Assembly (NCBI GenBank): GCA_051953655.1
Contig: JBQCIO010000221.1
Location: 1-34,240 of the forward strand
DNA from: JBQCHF01 sp051953655
Lineage (GTDB): Bacteria; Actinomycetota; Actinomycetes; Motilibacterales; Motilibacteraceae
Length of the DNA: 34,240 nt
Reading direction: 5' to 3'
Shown: positions 1 to 9,373 of the stretch, in pieces
Position numbering within the stretch: the first letter of the stretch is position 1
Layout of the letters: each line of letters opens with the position of its first letter
Notes under the pieces: model-generated
What the model saw: only the letters and a program-made list of their open reading frames with translations
The model's database searches: none
What the model was told of the DNA's origin: nothing
Position numbers and translations under genes: made by a program

Positions 1-107
1 GGGCCGACTGCCCCGAGGCGCTCTCCTACACGCCGTTGGAGCTGATGGGGCTGCCGGCCTTGCCGGTCCTGCGGCTGCGCACGCTCCCTTCCCCCGTGCC
101 GGAGTAA
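1..107 (+). CDS. C-terminal end of an unidentified protein (partial)
   Basis: The frame beginning at base 3 is open from the window edge to TAA at 105-107 and gives 34 residues starting ADCPEALSYTPLE and ending in a Pro-rich tail. Third positions are mostly G or C, as in real genes here, and a short hairpin follows the stop directly. I do not recognise the family. The start and most of the gene lie outside the window. Confidence 0.5.
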   Translation, partial: ADCPEALSYTPLELMGLPALPVLRLRTLPSPVPE

Positions 108-120
108 GCGGCGCAGCCGC
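108..120 (+). terminator. Short hairpin just after the first stop codon
   Basis: GCGGC-GCA-GCCGC forms a 5-bp GC stem with a 3-nt loop directly downstream of the TAA at 105-107. There is no T-tract, which is common for actinobacterial terminators. The stem is short, so this is only a possible terminator. Confidence 0.3.
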
Positions 121-231
121 AGGGGTCCGTCAGCCGGCGGGGGCGACGAGCACGCTGACCGCATCGGCGCGGAGGGTGGGACTCGTCGCGGCAGGTGGTG
201 TGGCACCAGGAACCCGGGGTAGCGGAAGTCC

Positions 232-552
232 ATGAGCGAACACACATTCGAGGACGAGCAGCCTGCGGTCGCCGACCCGTCGCAGGACCAGGAGAGCCTG
301 GTCGAGCCCGGTGGCGTCGACGCCGACGGCCCGGCCGGCGGCTCCGGCACCGACGAGCTGGGCGCCGAGGGCACCCCGGAGAAGGACCCGGAGGAGTGGG
401 TGACCGGCGACGAGCCCCTCACCGGACCCCAGGCGAGCTACCTGCGCACCCTGGCGCACGAGGCCGGCGAGCAGGTGCCCGAGGGGCTCACCAAGGCGCA
501 GGCCTCGGAGCTGATCGACGAGCTGCAGGAGCGGACCGGGCGCGGGCGCTGA
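232..552 (+). CDS. DUF3072 domain protein
   Basis: This 106-residue protein is acidic and low-complexity over residues 1-60 (rich in Glu, Asp, Gly and Pro). Its C-terminal segment contains PLTGPQASYLRTLAHEAGE followed by LTKAQASELIDELQ, which matches the short actinobacterial DUF3072 family. The LTKAQASELID helix resembles the helices that bind nucleic acid or partners in SAP/Lsr2-like folds, but no function is established. There is no signal peptide or membrane segment. The ATG at 232 has GGAAG about 5 nt upstream. The gene stands alone, followed by a small hairpin at 578-596. Confidence 0.85.
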   Translation: MSEHTFEDEQPAVADPSQDQESLVEPGGVDADGPAGGSGTDELGAEGTPEKDPEEWVTGDEPLTGPQASYLRTLAHEAGEQVPEGLTKAQASELIDELQERTGRGR

Positions 553-577
553 CCTCGCGCGGCGTCACGGTCGGCTG

Positions 578-596
578 CCCACCCCGATACGGTGGG
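578..596 (+). terminator. Hairpin after the DUF3072 gene
   Basis: CCCACC-CCGATAC-GGTGGG (6-bp stem, 7-nt loop) lies 25 nt after the DUF3072 stop, with no T-tract. It is a plausible but weak terminator. Confidence 0.3.
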
Positions 597-633
597 TCAC
601 GGGTCCGGGGGAGGCCCGTGAAGGGGGCTCGGG

Positions 634-1797
634 GTGCACGGGGGGACGGCACGGCGTCGCCGTGCGCAGGGCCGGGTCGACGTCAGGGTCCGGGGCGGGC
701 GGGGGCACGGCGGTCGCGGCGAAAGCCTGCCGCCGACGGGGGCGGTCGCGGCCATCGCGCTCGCCACCGTGCTGCGCAGCGTCCAGCTGGCCGCGCGGCA
801 CGTGCACCCGGACTGGCTGCTGGCCCGCGCCGCCGCCCGCGACCTGGCCGGGCCGCACCTCTGGCACCTCTACGCGCTGCACCCGCGGGCGCAGATGGGG
901 CCGGCGGCCCTGCTGCTCGCGCTGCTCCCCCGCCCCATCTACGTCGTGCTGGTGGCGGGTCTGGTCGTCGTGCCGCTGGCCGCGGCACGTACGACCCGCA
1001 GCCGCGCGGGCCTGCCCGCGCGGCTGGTCGGCGCGGTCGTCGGCGTCAGCCTGGTGCCGGCCTGGTCCCAGCTGGCCTGGAAGGGCCACGCCGACGACGC
1101 CCTGGTGCTCGTCGGCGCGGCGCTGCTGCTGCACGCGCTGCGCACCGGTCACCGCGGCGTGGCGGCCGGCGCCGCCGTGCTGGCGGTGCTGGCCAAGCCG
1201 ACGGGCCTGGTGCTGCTGGCCGCGGTTCCGCCGGGCGCGCCGCTCGCCGCGGCCCTCGCGCTGTCCGCGCTCGGCTGGTCCCCGTTCGTCCTGGGCGAGC
1301 TCCCGCAGTTCCTCGCCGCCGGCCGCGGGGTGATGGCTGTGGGCAGGGGCAGCCTGCCGGGCTACCTCGGGCACCGCGTCGGCTCGGCGGAACCGGTGTG
1401 GGTGCGGCCGGTGCAGCTGCTCGGGGGCACCGTTGCCGTGCTGTGGTCGGCGCGCTCCCGCGCGGTCGGTCACGGGCTGGTGCTCGCGGTCGCCCTGCGC
1501 GCGCTGGTCGAGGTGAACCCCGCGCCCGCCTACAGCGTGTCGGTGCTGGTCCTGGCCGGGCTGCTGCTGGCCCTGGAGGGCGACCTGCTCATCGCGCTGT
1601 GCGCCGCCGCGTCGTTCTGGACGGCGCAGCCCGTCCTCGACGGCCACTCCGGTCTCCCCCGGCTGCTGGCGCTCTCCGCGGTGGTCGTCCTGGCGGTAAG
1701 AGGCGTGGTCGTCCGGTCAGGGCCGAACGGGCGTCCTCCCGCGCCGGGCGGGTCTCCTGCCGCTCAGCGTGCCGCGGCCGCGGCCAGCCGTCGCTGA
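634..1797 (+). CDS. Polytopic membrane protein, GT87-like (DUF2029) glycosyltransferase candidate
   Basis: This is a 387-residue, very hydrophobic protein with roughly nine or ten membrane segments between residues 45 and 365 and a basic, Pro-rich cytoplasmic tail. The pattern AWKGHADDALVLVGAALLL followed by VLAVLAKPTGLVLL, in which a hydrophobic loop carries a Lys/Pro pair, resembles polyprenyl-phosphate-dependent mannosyltransferases of the GT87 or GT-C type. Those enzymes act on the outer face of the membrane and usually have an acidic residue in the first loop. I cannot place that residue confidently, so the substrate is unknown. The GTG at 634 has no clear ribosome site; GTG 769 is an alternative but would remove a membrane segment. 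The gene converges on dusB. Confidence 0.65.
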   Translation: MHGGTARRRRAQGRVDVRVRGGRGHGGRGESLPPTGAVAAIALATVLRSVQLAARHVHPDWLLARAAARDLAGPHLWHLYALHPRAQMGPAALLLALLPRPIYVVLVAGLVVVPLAAARTTRSRAGLPARLVGAVVGVSLVPAWSQLAWKGHADDALVLVGAALLLHALRTGHRGVAAGAAVLAVLAKPTGLVLLAAVPPGAPLAAALALSALGWSPFVLGELPQFLAAGRGVMAVGRGSLPGYLGHRVGSAEPVWVRPVQLLGGTVAVLWSARSRAVGHGLVLAVALRALVEVNPAPAYSVSVLVLAGLLLALEGDLLIALCAAASFWTAQPVLDGHSGLPRLLALSAVVVLAVRGVVVRSGPNGRPPAPGGSPAAQRAAAAASRR

Positions 1798-1944
1798 CCG
1801 TTGTGCGCCCACAGCCCCAGGTTCCGGCACGGCGTGTCGAGCCTTCGAGACGGCGACCCGCCGAGATCGGGCCGCGGGGGTGTGCGCAGATCGGCTTCGC
1901 TTCGGGGCTGGTCCCTCGCCACGGACCACCCCCAGGACTGCCCC

Positions 1945-3084
1945 TCAGCCGCCGCTGACGCCGATCTCGGCCCCGGCCGGCACCGAGGCGTCGTCGACGT
2001 CGTCGAGCCAGCCGTCGGGCAGGGCCACCTTCTGCCGGCCGGTCGTGCGCCCGCGCGGGCGGCCGAGGACCTCGGTGGGGAAGGGCTGGTCGAGGTCGAG
2101 CTGCCCGAGCAGGTCGTCGAGCTCGGCAAGGCTGGAGACCATCGCCAGCTTCTGGCGCATCTCCGAGCCGACCGCGAAACCCTTGGTGTACCAGGCGACG
2201 TGCTTGCGCACCTCGCGGCAGCCCTTGTCCTCGCCGAACAGCTCGGAGAGCAGCTCGGCGTGCCGGCGCATCACGCCGGCGACCTCGCGCAGCCCCGGGT
2301 CGGCGGGACGGCCGCGGCCGGCGAAGGCCGCGGCCAGCTGGCCGAACAGCCAGGGCCGGCCCAGGCACCCGCGGCCGACGACCACGCCGTCGCAGCCGGT
2401 CTTGGCCATCATGGCCAGGGCGTCGTCGGCCTCCCAGATGTCGCCGTTGCCCAGCACCGGGATCTGCACGTGCTCCTTGAGCCGCGCGATGGCCTCCCAG
2501 TCCGCCTCGCCGCCGTAGAGCTGCGCGGCGGTGCGCCCGTGCAGCGCCACCCACGCGACGCCCTCGTCCTGGGCGATCCGGCCGGCGTCGAGGTAGGTGA
2601 GCAGGTTCTCGTCGATGCCCTTGCGCATCTTCATGGTGACCGGCACCCGGCCGTCGGCGGACTTCACCGCGGCGCGCAGGATGTCGCGGAGCAGGTTCCG
2701 CTTGTAGGGCAACGCAGATCCGCCGCCCTTGCGGGTGACCTTGGGGACGGGGCAGCCGAAGTTCAGGTCGACGTGGTCGGCCAGGTCCTCGTCCACCACC
2801 ATCGCCACCGCGCGGCCGACGACGTCGGGGTCCACGCCGTAGAGCTGGATCGAGCGCACGTTGCCGCCCGCGGACTCCTCCGGCGCGAAGCGCACCATCC
2901 GCATGGTCTCCTCGTCGCGCTCCACCAGGGCGCGCGAGGTGATCATCTCGCTGACGTAGAGCCCGGCGCCGTACTCCCGGCACAGGCGGCGGTAGGCGGA
3001 GTTGGTGATGCCGGCCATCGGCGCGAGCACGACCGGCGGGTCGACGACGTGCGGGCCGAGGGTGAGGGCGGGGCGCTGGTCCAT
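1945..3084 (-). CDS. dusB: tRNA-dihydrouridine synthase (DusB family)
   Basis: This 379-residue FMN enzyme reduces uridines in the tRNA D-loop using NADPH. The N-terminal TIM barrel has the FMN-binding APMAGITNSAYRR (21-33), the catalytic cysteine C111 in DLNFGCPVPKVTRKGGGSAL, the MKMRKG and HGRTAAQLYGG substrate loops and GNGDI for phosphate binding. The C-terminal helical domain (about 265-350) binds tRNA. The ATG at 3084 is chosen because GGAGG precedes it at the right distance; the open frame extends to 3189 but that part does not look like a Dus N-terminus. It is the last gene of the exporter/two-component operon, 49 nt after the response regulator, so it is probably co-transcribed, though it may have its own promoter. 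Confidence 0.95.
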   Translation of the reverse strand: MDQRPALTLGPHVVDPPVVLAPMAGITNSAYRRLCREYGAGLYVSEMITSRALVERDEETMRMVRFAPEESAGGNVRSIQLYGVDPDVVGRAVAMVVDEDLADHVDLNFGCPVPKVTRKGGGSALPYKRNLLRDILRAAVKSADGRVPVTMKMRKGIDENLLTYLDAGRIAQDEGVAWVALHGRTAAQLYGGEADWEAIARLKEHVQIPVLGNGDIWEADDALAMMAKTGCDGVVVGRGCLGRPWLFGQLAAAFAGRGRPADPGLREVAGVMRRHAELLSELFGEDKGCREVRKHVAWYTKGFAVGSEMRQKLAMVSSLAELDDLLGQLDLDQPFPTEVLGRPRGRTTGRQKVALPDGWLDDVDDASVPAGAEIGVSGG

Positions 3085-3133
3085 GACGCCTCCAGTGTCC
3101 CAGACGGGCGCTGCCCGCTCCGGAGACGCCGGC

Positions 3134-3739
3134 TCAGAGCCAGCCGCGCTGCTCGGCCAACAGCACCGCCTCGGCCCGGGTGCGCGCACCGGTCTTGCCG
3201 ATGGCGGCGGAGAGGTAGTTGCGCACGGTGCCCTCGGAGAGCACCAGCTCGCGGGCGACGTCGGCCACCGTGCCGCCGCCCCGTGCGGCCAGCAGCACCT
3301 CGCGCTCCCGAGTGGTCAGCGGGCTGTCCCCGGCGGCCAGGGTCTCGGCGGCCAGCACCGGGTCGACGACGCGGAGCCCCGCGCGGACCCGGCGGATTGC
3401 GTCGGCCAGCTGCTCGGCGGGGGCGTCCTTGACCATGAAGCCGCTGGCCCCGGCCTCCATCGCCCGGCGCAGGTAGCCGGGGCGGCCGAAGGTGGTGACC
3501 ACGAGGACGCGGCACTCCGGGCGGGCCTCGCGCAGCGCGGCGCAGGCGGCGATGCCGTCCAGGCCCGGCATCTCGACGTCGAGCACGGCCACGTCGGGGG
3601 CGGTGCGGGCCGCGGCGGGCAGCACCTCATCGCCGCGACTGACCTCGGCGACGACCTCGAGGTCGGCCTCGAGCGAGAGCAGCGCGGCCAGCGCCCCGCG
3701 GACCAGCGCCTGGTCGTCGGCGAGCAGAACCCTGATCAT
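3134..3739 (-). CDS. NarL/LuxR-family response regulator, DesR-like
   Basis: This 201-residue protein has an N-terminal receiver domain (1-118) with the acidic pair D8/D9, phospho-acceptor D54 (AVLDVEMPGLDG), T82/T83 and K104. A LuxR-type helix-turn-helix follows (about 138-198: LTTREREVLLAARGGGTVADVARELVLSEGTVRNYLSAAIGKTGARTRAEA, recognition helix SEGTVRNYLS). It is the partner of the histidine kinase whose stop lies 21 nt upstream. It probably binds the palindrome at 6746-6767 in front of the exporter genes; this is inferred from the usual autoregulation of such systems and has not been shown. Confidence 0.93.
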   Translation of the reverse strand: MIRVLLADDQALVRGALAALLSLEADLEVVAEVSRGDEVLPAAARTAPDVAVLDVEMPGLDGIAACAALREARPECRVLVVTTFGRPGYLRRAMEAGASGFMVKDAPAEQLADAIRRVRAGLRVVDPVLAAETLAAGDSPLTTREREVLLAARGGGTVADVARELVLSEGTVRNYLSAAIGKTGARTRAEAVLLAEQRGWL

Positions 3740-3760
3740 CCAAGCCCGATCATCCGGTGG

Positions 3761-4978
3761 TCAGGCCTCCGCCGGGACCGGCTGCGGCGGGACGGCGTCG
3801 ACACGCAGCCGGTATCCCCCACCGGGCACCCAGCCGGCGCTGACCCGCCCGTCCACCGCCGCCACCCGCTCCTGCAGGCCGCGCAGCCCGTTCCCACCCG
3901 CCTTGCGCGAAGCGGTGGCCCAGTCGGCGTGACCGTCGTCGACGACCTCCAGCCAGGTGGGCCCGAGCCGCACCGCGCACCGGGTCACCTTGTGCCCGTG
4001 CCGCAGCAGGTTGGTCACGCCCTCGCGGACCACCCAGCCGAACGGCTCGTGCAGGTGCCGCGGGACGACGTCGACGTCGTCGGGCAAATCGGCGGCCAGC
4101 CCGGCACCGGCCAGGGAGGTCCGGGCGGTGGCCAGCTCGCCGGCCAGGGTGACGGCGCGGTAGCCGCTCACGGTGGCGCGGACGTCGTGCAGGGCCTCGC
4201 GGGAGAGCCGCTCCACCTCGGTGATCTCGGCTGCTGCGCGGGCCGGGTCGGTGTCGAGCAGCCGGCGGGCCAGCTGCGCCTTCACGGTGACCACGGTGAG
4301 GCTGTGGCCGAGCAGGTCGTGCACGTCGCGGGCGAAGCGCAGCCGCTCCTCGCTGACCGCCAGCCGGGCGATCTCCTCGCGGGCGGCCATCAGCTCGCGG
4401 TTGCGTCGCAGCAGGCTCGTCATGCTGTAGACCGCCATGCCGGCGGTGACCATCGGCAGCGCGACGTCGATCGGGTCGTGGCCCCAGCCGGGCACGAGCT
4501 GGGCGGCCGCGGCCGCACCGGCGGTGAGGACCAGGGAGCTGACCAGCCCCCACGGCGGAGGGATGAGGGCCAGCGCCGTGACCACGACGTAGACGTAGGT
4601 GGCCAGCGCCGCCTCGCCGGCCAGCGGGACCAGCGCGGTGCCCAGGGCCAGCAGCAGCGCGGGGACCAGCCAGCGCGCGCGGTCCAGCGGCGGGCGTACG
4701 ACGAGTAGCGGCACCCCGAGCAGGAAGACCGCCACGAACGCCAGCAGCAGGACGATGCCCGCGGTACGACCCGCGGGCCCGTTGTCCTGCCAGACGGTGG
4801 CGGCGACGTTCACCAGGAACACCAACCAGATCGCGCCCCAGGTGGACCAGCGCCACCGGCGGTTGCGCCACAGCTCGCCGGTGCCGCCCGCCTCGCCCGC
4901 CCCGCGGCGCGACGGCAGTGCGGCGCGGAGCGAGGTGGCCAGCGAGGTGCTCACCGCCCGCACGCTAGTGGACGTCAC
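3761..4978 (-). CDS. Sensor histidine kinase, DesK-like (HisKA_3)
   Basis: This 405-residue membrane sensor has about five or six transmembrane segments between residues 46 and 188 with very short loops, so it probably senses the membrane or its lipid environment and not a soluble ligand. A HisKA_3 dimerisation domain follows with H220 in RFARDVHDLLGHSL. The ATPase domain has an N box (REGVTN, 318-323), VDDG (346-349) and GGNGLRGLQERV (361-372). The frame is open far upstream, but the preceding permease gene ends at 5013. GTG 4978 has GAGGG about 5 nt upstream, so I use it; GTGs at 4963 and 4954 lack a good site. It lies between exporter and regulator genes in one operon. Confidence 0.92.
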   Translation of the reverse strand: MTSTSVRAVSTSLATSLRAALPSRRGAGEAGGTGELWRNRRWRWSTWGAIWLVFLVNVAATVWQDNGPAGRTAGIVLLLAFVAVFLLGVPLLVVRPPLDRARWLVPALLLALGTALVPLAGEAALATYVYVVVTALALIPPPWGLVSSLVLTAGAAAAAQLVPGWGHDPIDVALPMVTAGMAVYSMTSLLRRNRELMAAREEIARLAVSEERLRFARDVHDLLGHSLTVVTVKAQLARRLLDTDPARAAAEITEVERLSREALHDVRATVSGYRAVTLAGELATARTSLAGAGLAADLPDDVDVVPRHLHEPFGWVVREGVTNLLRHGHKVTRCAVRLGPTWLEVVDDGHADWATASRKAGGNGLRGLQERVAAVDGRVSAGWVPGGGYRLRVDAVPPQPVPAEA

Positions 4979-5012
4979 CGTTCCCTCACCCGACGTTCTC
5001 GAGGCGCTGCTC

Positions 5013-5744
5013 TCAGGCGGCGCGGACGGCATCGACGCGGTAGCGACGGGCGGCGACCCGCACGGCCACCAGCGCCCAGCCGGCCAGGACCAGCCAGCCG
5101 GCCACCGCCGGCCAGCTGCCGGTGAGGGGGGCGCGGCTGATCTGGCCGAGCCAGTAGGTGGGCGTGGCATGGGCGATGCCGCTCATCCAGGCCGGGGCGC
5201 CGTCGAGCGGGAACCAGAGACCGCCGAACATCGAGAGCAGCATGAGGATCCCGCCGTTCACGGCCTGGGCGCCGTCGCCGCGGGAGAGGTAGCCGATCCC
5301 GACGCCGACCGCGGCCAGCGGGAGCAGCGCGACCCAGGTGACCAGCAGGACGCCGGCCCACTGGGCGGCGTCGAGGTGCACCTTGCCGGTGAGGGCGCCG
5401 GCGGCGCCGACGAGCAGCATCGCCGGCAGTGCCAGCGCCATCCCGACGACCACCTTGCTCACGACGTAGGTCTGCGGGGCGAGCGGGGTGAGCCGGAGCT
5501 GCCGGTTCCAGCCGGCGTCGCGCTCCACCGCGATCCGCGCGCCGGTGCCGAGGACCGCGCCCATCGCGCCGAACGTCGCCATGTTGATCATGTACCAGGT
5601 CTGGGCGCTGACCCCGGCGACGTCGCCGTCGTAGGCGTTGCCGATGACCAGGAACAGCAGCAGCGGGATGCCGAGGGTGAACAGCAGGTATCGTGGATTT
5701 CTGAGCGTGCGCAGGGCTTCTGCCCGCAGATATGCCAGGTTCAT
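5013..5744 (-). CDS. ABC-2 type transporter permease
   Basis: This 243-residue permease has six predicted membrane segments: one near the N-terminus (YLLFTLGIPLLLFLVIG), one pair around residues 55-70 and 98-118, and three more to about 235. The segment ERDAGWNRQLRLTPLAPQTYVVSK is the cytoplasmic coupling region typical of drug or antibiotic exporters of the DrrB/YadH class. It would dimerise and pair with the ATPase encoded 25 nt upstream. ABC-2 exporters next to DesK/DesR-type pairs are commonly drug- or lipid-stress-induced efflux systems; the substrate cannot be read from the sequence. Confidence 0.92.
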   Translation of the reverse strand: MNLAYLRAEALRTLRNPRYLLFTLGIPLLLFLVIGNAYDGDVAGVSAQTWYMINMATFGAMGAVLGTGARIAVERDAGWNRQLRLTPLAPQTYVVSKVVVGMALALPAMLLVGAAGALTGKVHLDAAQWAGVLLVTWVALLPLAAVGVGIGYLSRGDGAQAVNGGILMLLSMFGGLWFPLDGAPAWMSGIAHATPTYWLGQISRAPLTGSWPAVAGWLVLAGWALVAVRVAARRYRVDAVRAA

Positions 5745-5769
5745 GTCGAGTCCTACTCGTCGTCGGAGG

Positions 5770-6690
5770 TCAGGAGGTCAGGGCGAGGAAGGCGTCCTCG
5801 AGGCCGGCGCCGGTCACCTCGACGTCGCGGGCGGCCGGATCGGCGAGCAGGGCCCGCAGGGCGGCGTCGGCGTCGGTGCAGACCAGGGTGACGGCGTCGC
5901 CCTGCACGCTGGCCTCGCGGACGCCGGGCAGGGCGGTGAGCGCAGCCAGCTGCGCGCCGGGGAGGGTGCACCGGATCCGCCGAGAGCCGACCGTCGCCTT
6001 GATCTGCGTTCCGGGGCCGTCGGCGACCACCTGCCCGCGAGCCATGAGCACGATGCGGTCCGCGTTGTCGTCGGCCTCGTCGAGGTAGTGGGTGGCGAAC
6101 AGGACGCTGCGGCCCTCCGCGGCGAGCTCGCGCATCGAGGTCCAGAACGCCCGCCGGCTCTCGACGTCCATGGCCACCGTGGGCTCGTCCAGCACCAGCA
6201 GCGCGGGGTCCGGAACGACCGCCAGCGCGAAGAGCACCCGCTGGCGCTGGCCGCCGGAGAGGGCGTCGACCCGGCGCTTGGCGAGGTCCTCGAGCCCGGC
6301 CAGCGCCAGCGCCCGCGCCACCGGCATCGGGCGGCGGTGCAGGTCGGCGACCAGTCGGACGACGCCGCCGACGGTGAGGTCGCCGAGCAGGCCGCCGGAC
6401 TGCAGCATCGCGCCCACCCGGCCCTGCGTGACGGCATCGCGCGGGCTCTGCCCGAACAGGTGCGCGGTCCCCTCGTCCGGCTCGCGCAGGCCGAGCAGCA
6501 TCTCGATGGTGGTCGACTTGCCCGCCCCGTTCGGCCCGAGCAGCGCCACCACCTCCCCCGCCCCGATCTCCAGGTCCACCCCGTCCACGGCCGTCGTGCC
6601 CCCGAACCGCTTGCGCAGCCCACTCAGCCGCACCGCCACCTCGTCGGCCGGCCGCCGGCTCTGCGCCACCAGCGCCTTCGTCGTCGTCAT
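5770..6690 (-). CDS. ABC transporter ATP-binding protein (exporter, DrrA-like)
   Basis: This 306-residue ATPase has Walker A GPNGAGKST (52-60), the Q-loop near MLQSGG (95-100), the signature LSGGQRQRV (144-152), Walker B LLVLDEP (164-170) and the switch His in FATHYLDEADDNAD. Residues from about 225 form the C-terminal extension usual in DrrA-type exporters. ATG 6690 is preferred. An in-frame ATG at 6756 would sit in the middle of the palindrome at 6746-6767, which fits an operator better than coding sequence. It is the first gene of the exporter/two-component operon. Confidence 0.93.
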   Translation of the reverse strand: MTTTKALVAQSRRPADEVAVRLSGLRKRFGGTTAVDGVDLEIGAGEVVALLGPNGAGKSTTIEMLLGLREPDEGTAHLFGQSPRDAVTQGRVGAMLQSGGLLGDLTVGGVVRLVADLHRRPMPVARALALAGLEDLAKRRVDALSGGQRQRVLFALAVVPDPALLVLDEPTVAMDVESRRAFWTSMRELAAEGRSVLFATHYLDEADDNADRIVLMARGQVVADGPGTQIKATVGSRRIRCTLPGAQLAALTALPGVREASVQGDAVTLVCTDADAALRALLADPAARDVEVTGAGLEDAFLALTS

Positions 6691-6745
6691 GGCCCCGACT
6701 CTGGCCGTGCTGCCCTCGCGGTCCCAGTGCGTGCCGTCAGGGGTG

Positions 6746-6767
6746 GGCCATGACATCTGTCATGGCC
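6746..6767. promoter_or_regulatory. Perfect 22-bp palindrome, candidate operator of the exporter/two-component operon
   Basis: GGCCATGACA-TC-TGTCATGGCC has two perfect 10-bp arms. It lies 56-77 nt upstream of the ATPase start, at the only long upstream gap of the operon. ATGACAnnTGTCAT is a dyad of the kind bound by dimeric NarL-family regulators. On the minus strand one arm offers an ATGACA that could act as a -35 box, but no convincing -10 box follows. Confidence 0.6.
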
Positions 6768-6776
6768 GGGGGGGGG

Positions 6777-6831
6777 ATTGGGTGAAGGGCACCTTCTGAC
6801 GAACCTATTGGCAGAAGGGCACCTTCACCCA
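6777..6831 (+). repeat. Hairpin repeat family 1, copy 1
   Basis: The left arm TTGGGTGAAGGGCACCTTC (6778-6796), a loop with ACGAACCTATTGG, and the right arm GAAGGGCACCTTCACCCA (6814-6831) form a long imperfect hairpin; only the middle three bases of the arms fail to pair. The left arm is identical over 19 bases to copy 2. It lies between the divergent exporter and AbiEi-like genes. Confidence 0.85.
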
Positions 6832-6885
6832 GGGCCTGTGGGCAGTGGCGAGCACCGGACCGCCCAGCGGGAGCACGCTGCGGAG

Positions 6886-7851
6886 GTGCCCAGACGACGC
6901 AAGGACGGGGATCGGTTCGCCCTCGACGGCCTCATCGCAGCGCGTGGCGGTGTCGTGCGCGCCGCCGAGCTCGATCGACTCGGCGTGCCGCGCTCCACCC
7001 AGACCTACCGGTCCCGAGCCGGCGGACCGTGGACGAGGCTGTTGCCAGGGATCTTGCTGGTCACCGGAGGGAGGCCCGACCGAGCCCAGTGGCTGCGGGC
7101 TGCGCTGCTCTACGTCGGTGGCGGCGGGATGTTCACCGGCGAGTGCGCCTTGGCGCTCTACGGCCTGCGATGCGTCGGGGGCGCCCCTGCGCTGCACCTG
7201 CTGGTGCCTCATCGGCGTCGACGTGCGTCGCATCCGGCTGTGATGGTCGAGCGGACGACGCGCCTGCCGAGGCACCGGACCGTGCTGGGGCTGCCTGTCG
7301 CGCCTGTTCCTCGAGCCGCCATCGACGCGGCCCGCCGCATGCGCGACGTCAACGCTGTCCGTGCTCTGCTGGCCGAGGTCGTCCAACGGGGGCTCTGCAC
7401 CGTGCCTCAGCTAGCGGATGAACTGCGCGGCGCGCAGCGACGGGGCACGGCGTTACCTCGGCGCGTGCTGCGGGAGGTGGCCGATGGGGTCCGGTCGGTG
7501 GCCGAGGCCGAGCTGCGGGAGCTGCTCCGGCGCTCCGGCCTTCCACTGCCGGTCTGGAACCACGACGTCTTCGACGCCTTCGGCACCTGGCTGGCGCGCC
7601 CGGACGCGTTCTGGCCTGCTCTGGGCGTCGTCGTCGAGGTCGATTCGATGGAGTGGCATCTCGGGCCGGCCGAGTACCGGCAGACACAAGCCAGGCAGCG
7701 ACGGATGTCCGCGGCAGGCTTGACCGTGCTGCCGGTGTCACCGGCAGACCTGCGCGAGCGACCCGACGAGGTTCTCGCGACCATCCGACGGGCGCTCGAG
7801 GCAGCAGCGGCGCGCGACATCCCCCCGTTCACCAGCCGGCCGGCCGCCTGA
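6886..7851 (+). CDS. AbiEi-type / DUF559 (Vsr-like nuclease fold) protein
   Basis: This 321-residue protein begins with a winged-helix-like segment (about 10-55: LDGLIAARGGVVRAAELDRLGVPRSTQ), followed by an AbiEi-like middle (PWTRLLPGILLVTGG, then GECALALYGL). The C-terminal 60-70 residues look like the DUF559/Vsr restriction-endonuclease fold: GVVVEVDSMEWHLGPAEYRQTQARQRRMSAAG then VLPVSPADL, with E/D and His in the expected order. Such proteins are numerous in actinobacteria and mostly unexplained. GTG 6886 gives an N-terminus matching the family; frames further upstream run into the repeat. Codons such as CTA, GAT, GAA and CCT are commoner here than in neighbouring genes, which suggests transfer. 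Family 1 hairpins flank it on both sides in opposite orientation. Confidence 0.8.
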   Translation: MPRRRKDGDRFALDGLIAARGGVVRAAELDRLGVPRSTQTYRSRAGGPWTRLLPGILLVTGGRPDRAQWLRAALLYVGGGGMFTGECALALYGLRCVGGAPALHLLVPHRRRRASHPAVMVERTTRLPRHRTVLGLPVAPVPRAAIDAARRMRDVNAVRALLAEVVQRGLCTVPQLADELRGAQRRGTALPRRVLREVADGVRSVAEAELRELLRRSGLPLPVWNHDVFDAFGTWLARPDAFWPALGVVVEVDSMEWHLGPAEYRQTQARQRRMSAAGLTVLPVSPADLRERPDEVLATIRRALEAAAARDIPPFTSRPAA

Positions 7852-7863
7852 GCAGGCTGTCCG

Positions 7864-7918
7864 TTGGGTGAAGGGCACCTTCTGCCCATAGGTTCGTCTG
7901 AAGGTGCCCTTCACCCAA
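7864..7918 (-). repeat. Hairpin repeat family 1, copy 2 (reverse orientation)
   Basis: The arms TTGGGTGAAGGGCACCTTC (7864-7882) and its exact complement (7900-7918) form a perfect 19-bp stem with a 17-nt loop. Read on the minus strand, the loop contains ACGAACCTATGGG, the same core as copies 1 and 3. It lies between the convergent AbiEi-like gene and glyS and could act as a bidirectional terminator. Confidence 0.9.
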
Positions 7919-7943
7919 TCAGGCCCCGGGGCGTCGCGCCCCC

Positions 7944-9332
<1,389 letters not shown>

Positions 9333-9373
9333 GAGGGTCTCTCCATCCGGCTGGCGGTCGGCGGGTCTTTCGT

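Noticed and set aside
1798..1944. A possible repeat in the convergent gap before dusB (the words GAGATCGGGC and CAGATCGGCT occur close together).
   Set aside because: I could not find arms that pair well or a second copy in the window.
195..1958. Long open frame on the plus strand over the first membrane protein gene, Arg- and Gly-rich.
   Set aside because: It is a GC-driven shadow: the composition is Arg/Gly/Ala/Pro with no family match, while the frame at 634 gives regular membrane helices.
3761..5170. A histidine kinase starting at 5170.
   Set aside because: This would overlap the permease gene by 158 nt, and the added residues look random.
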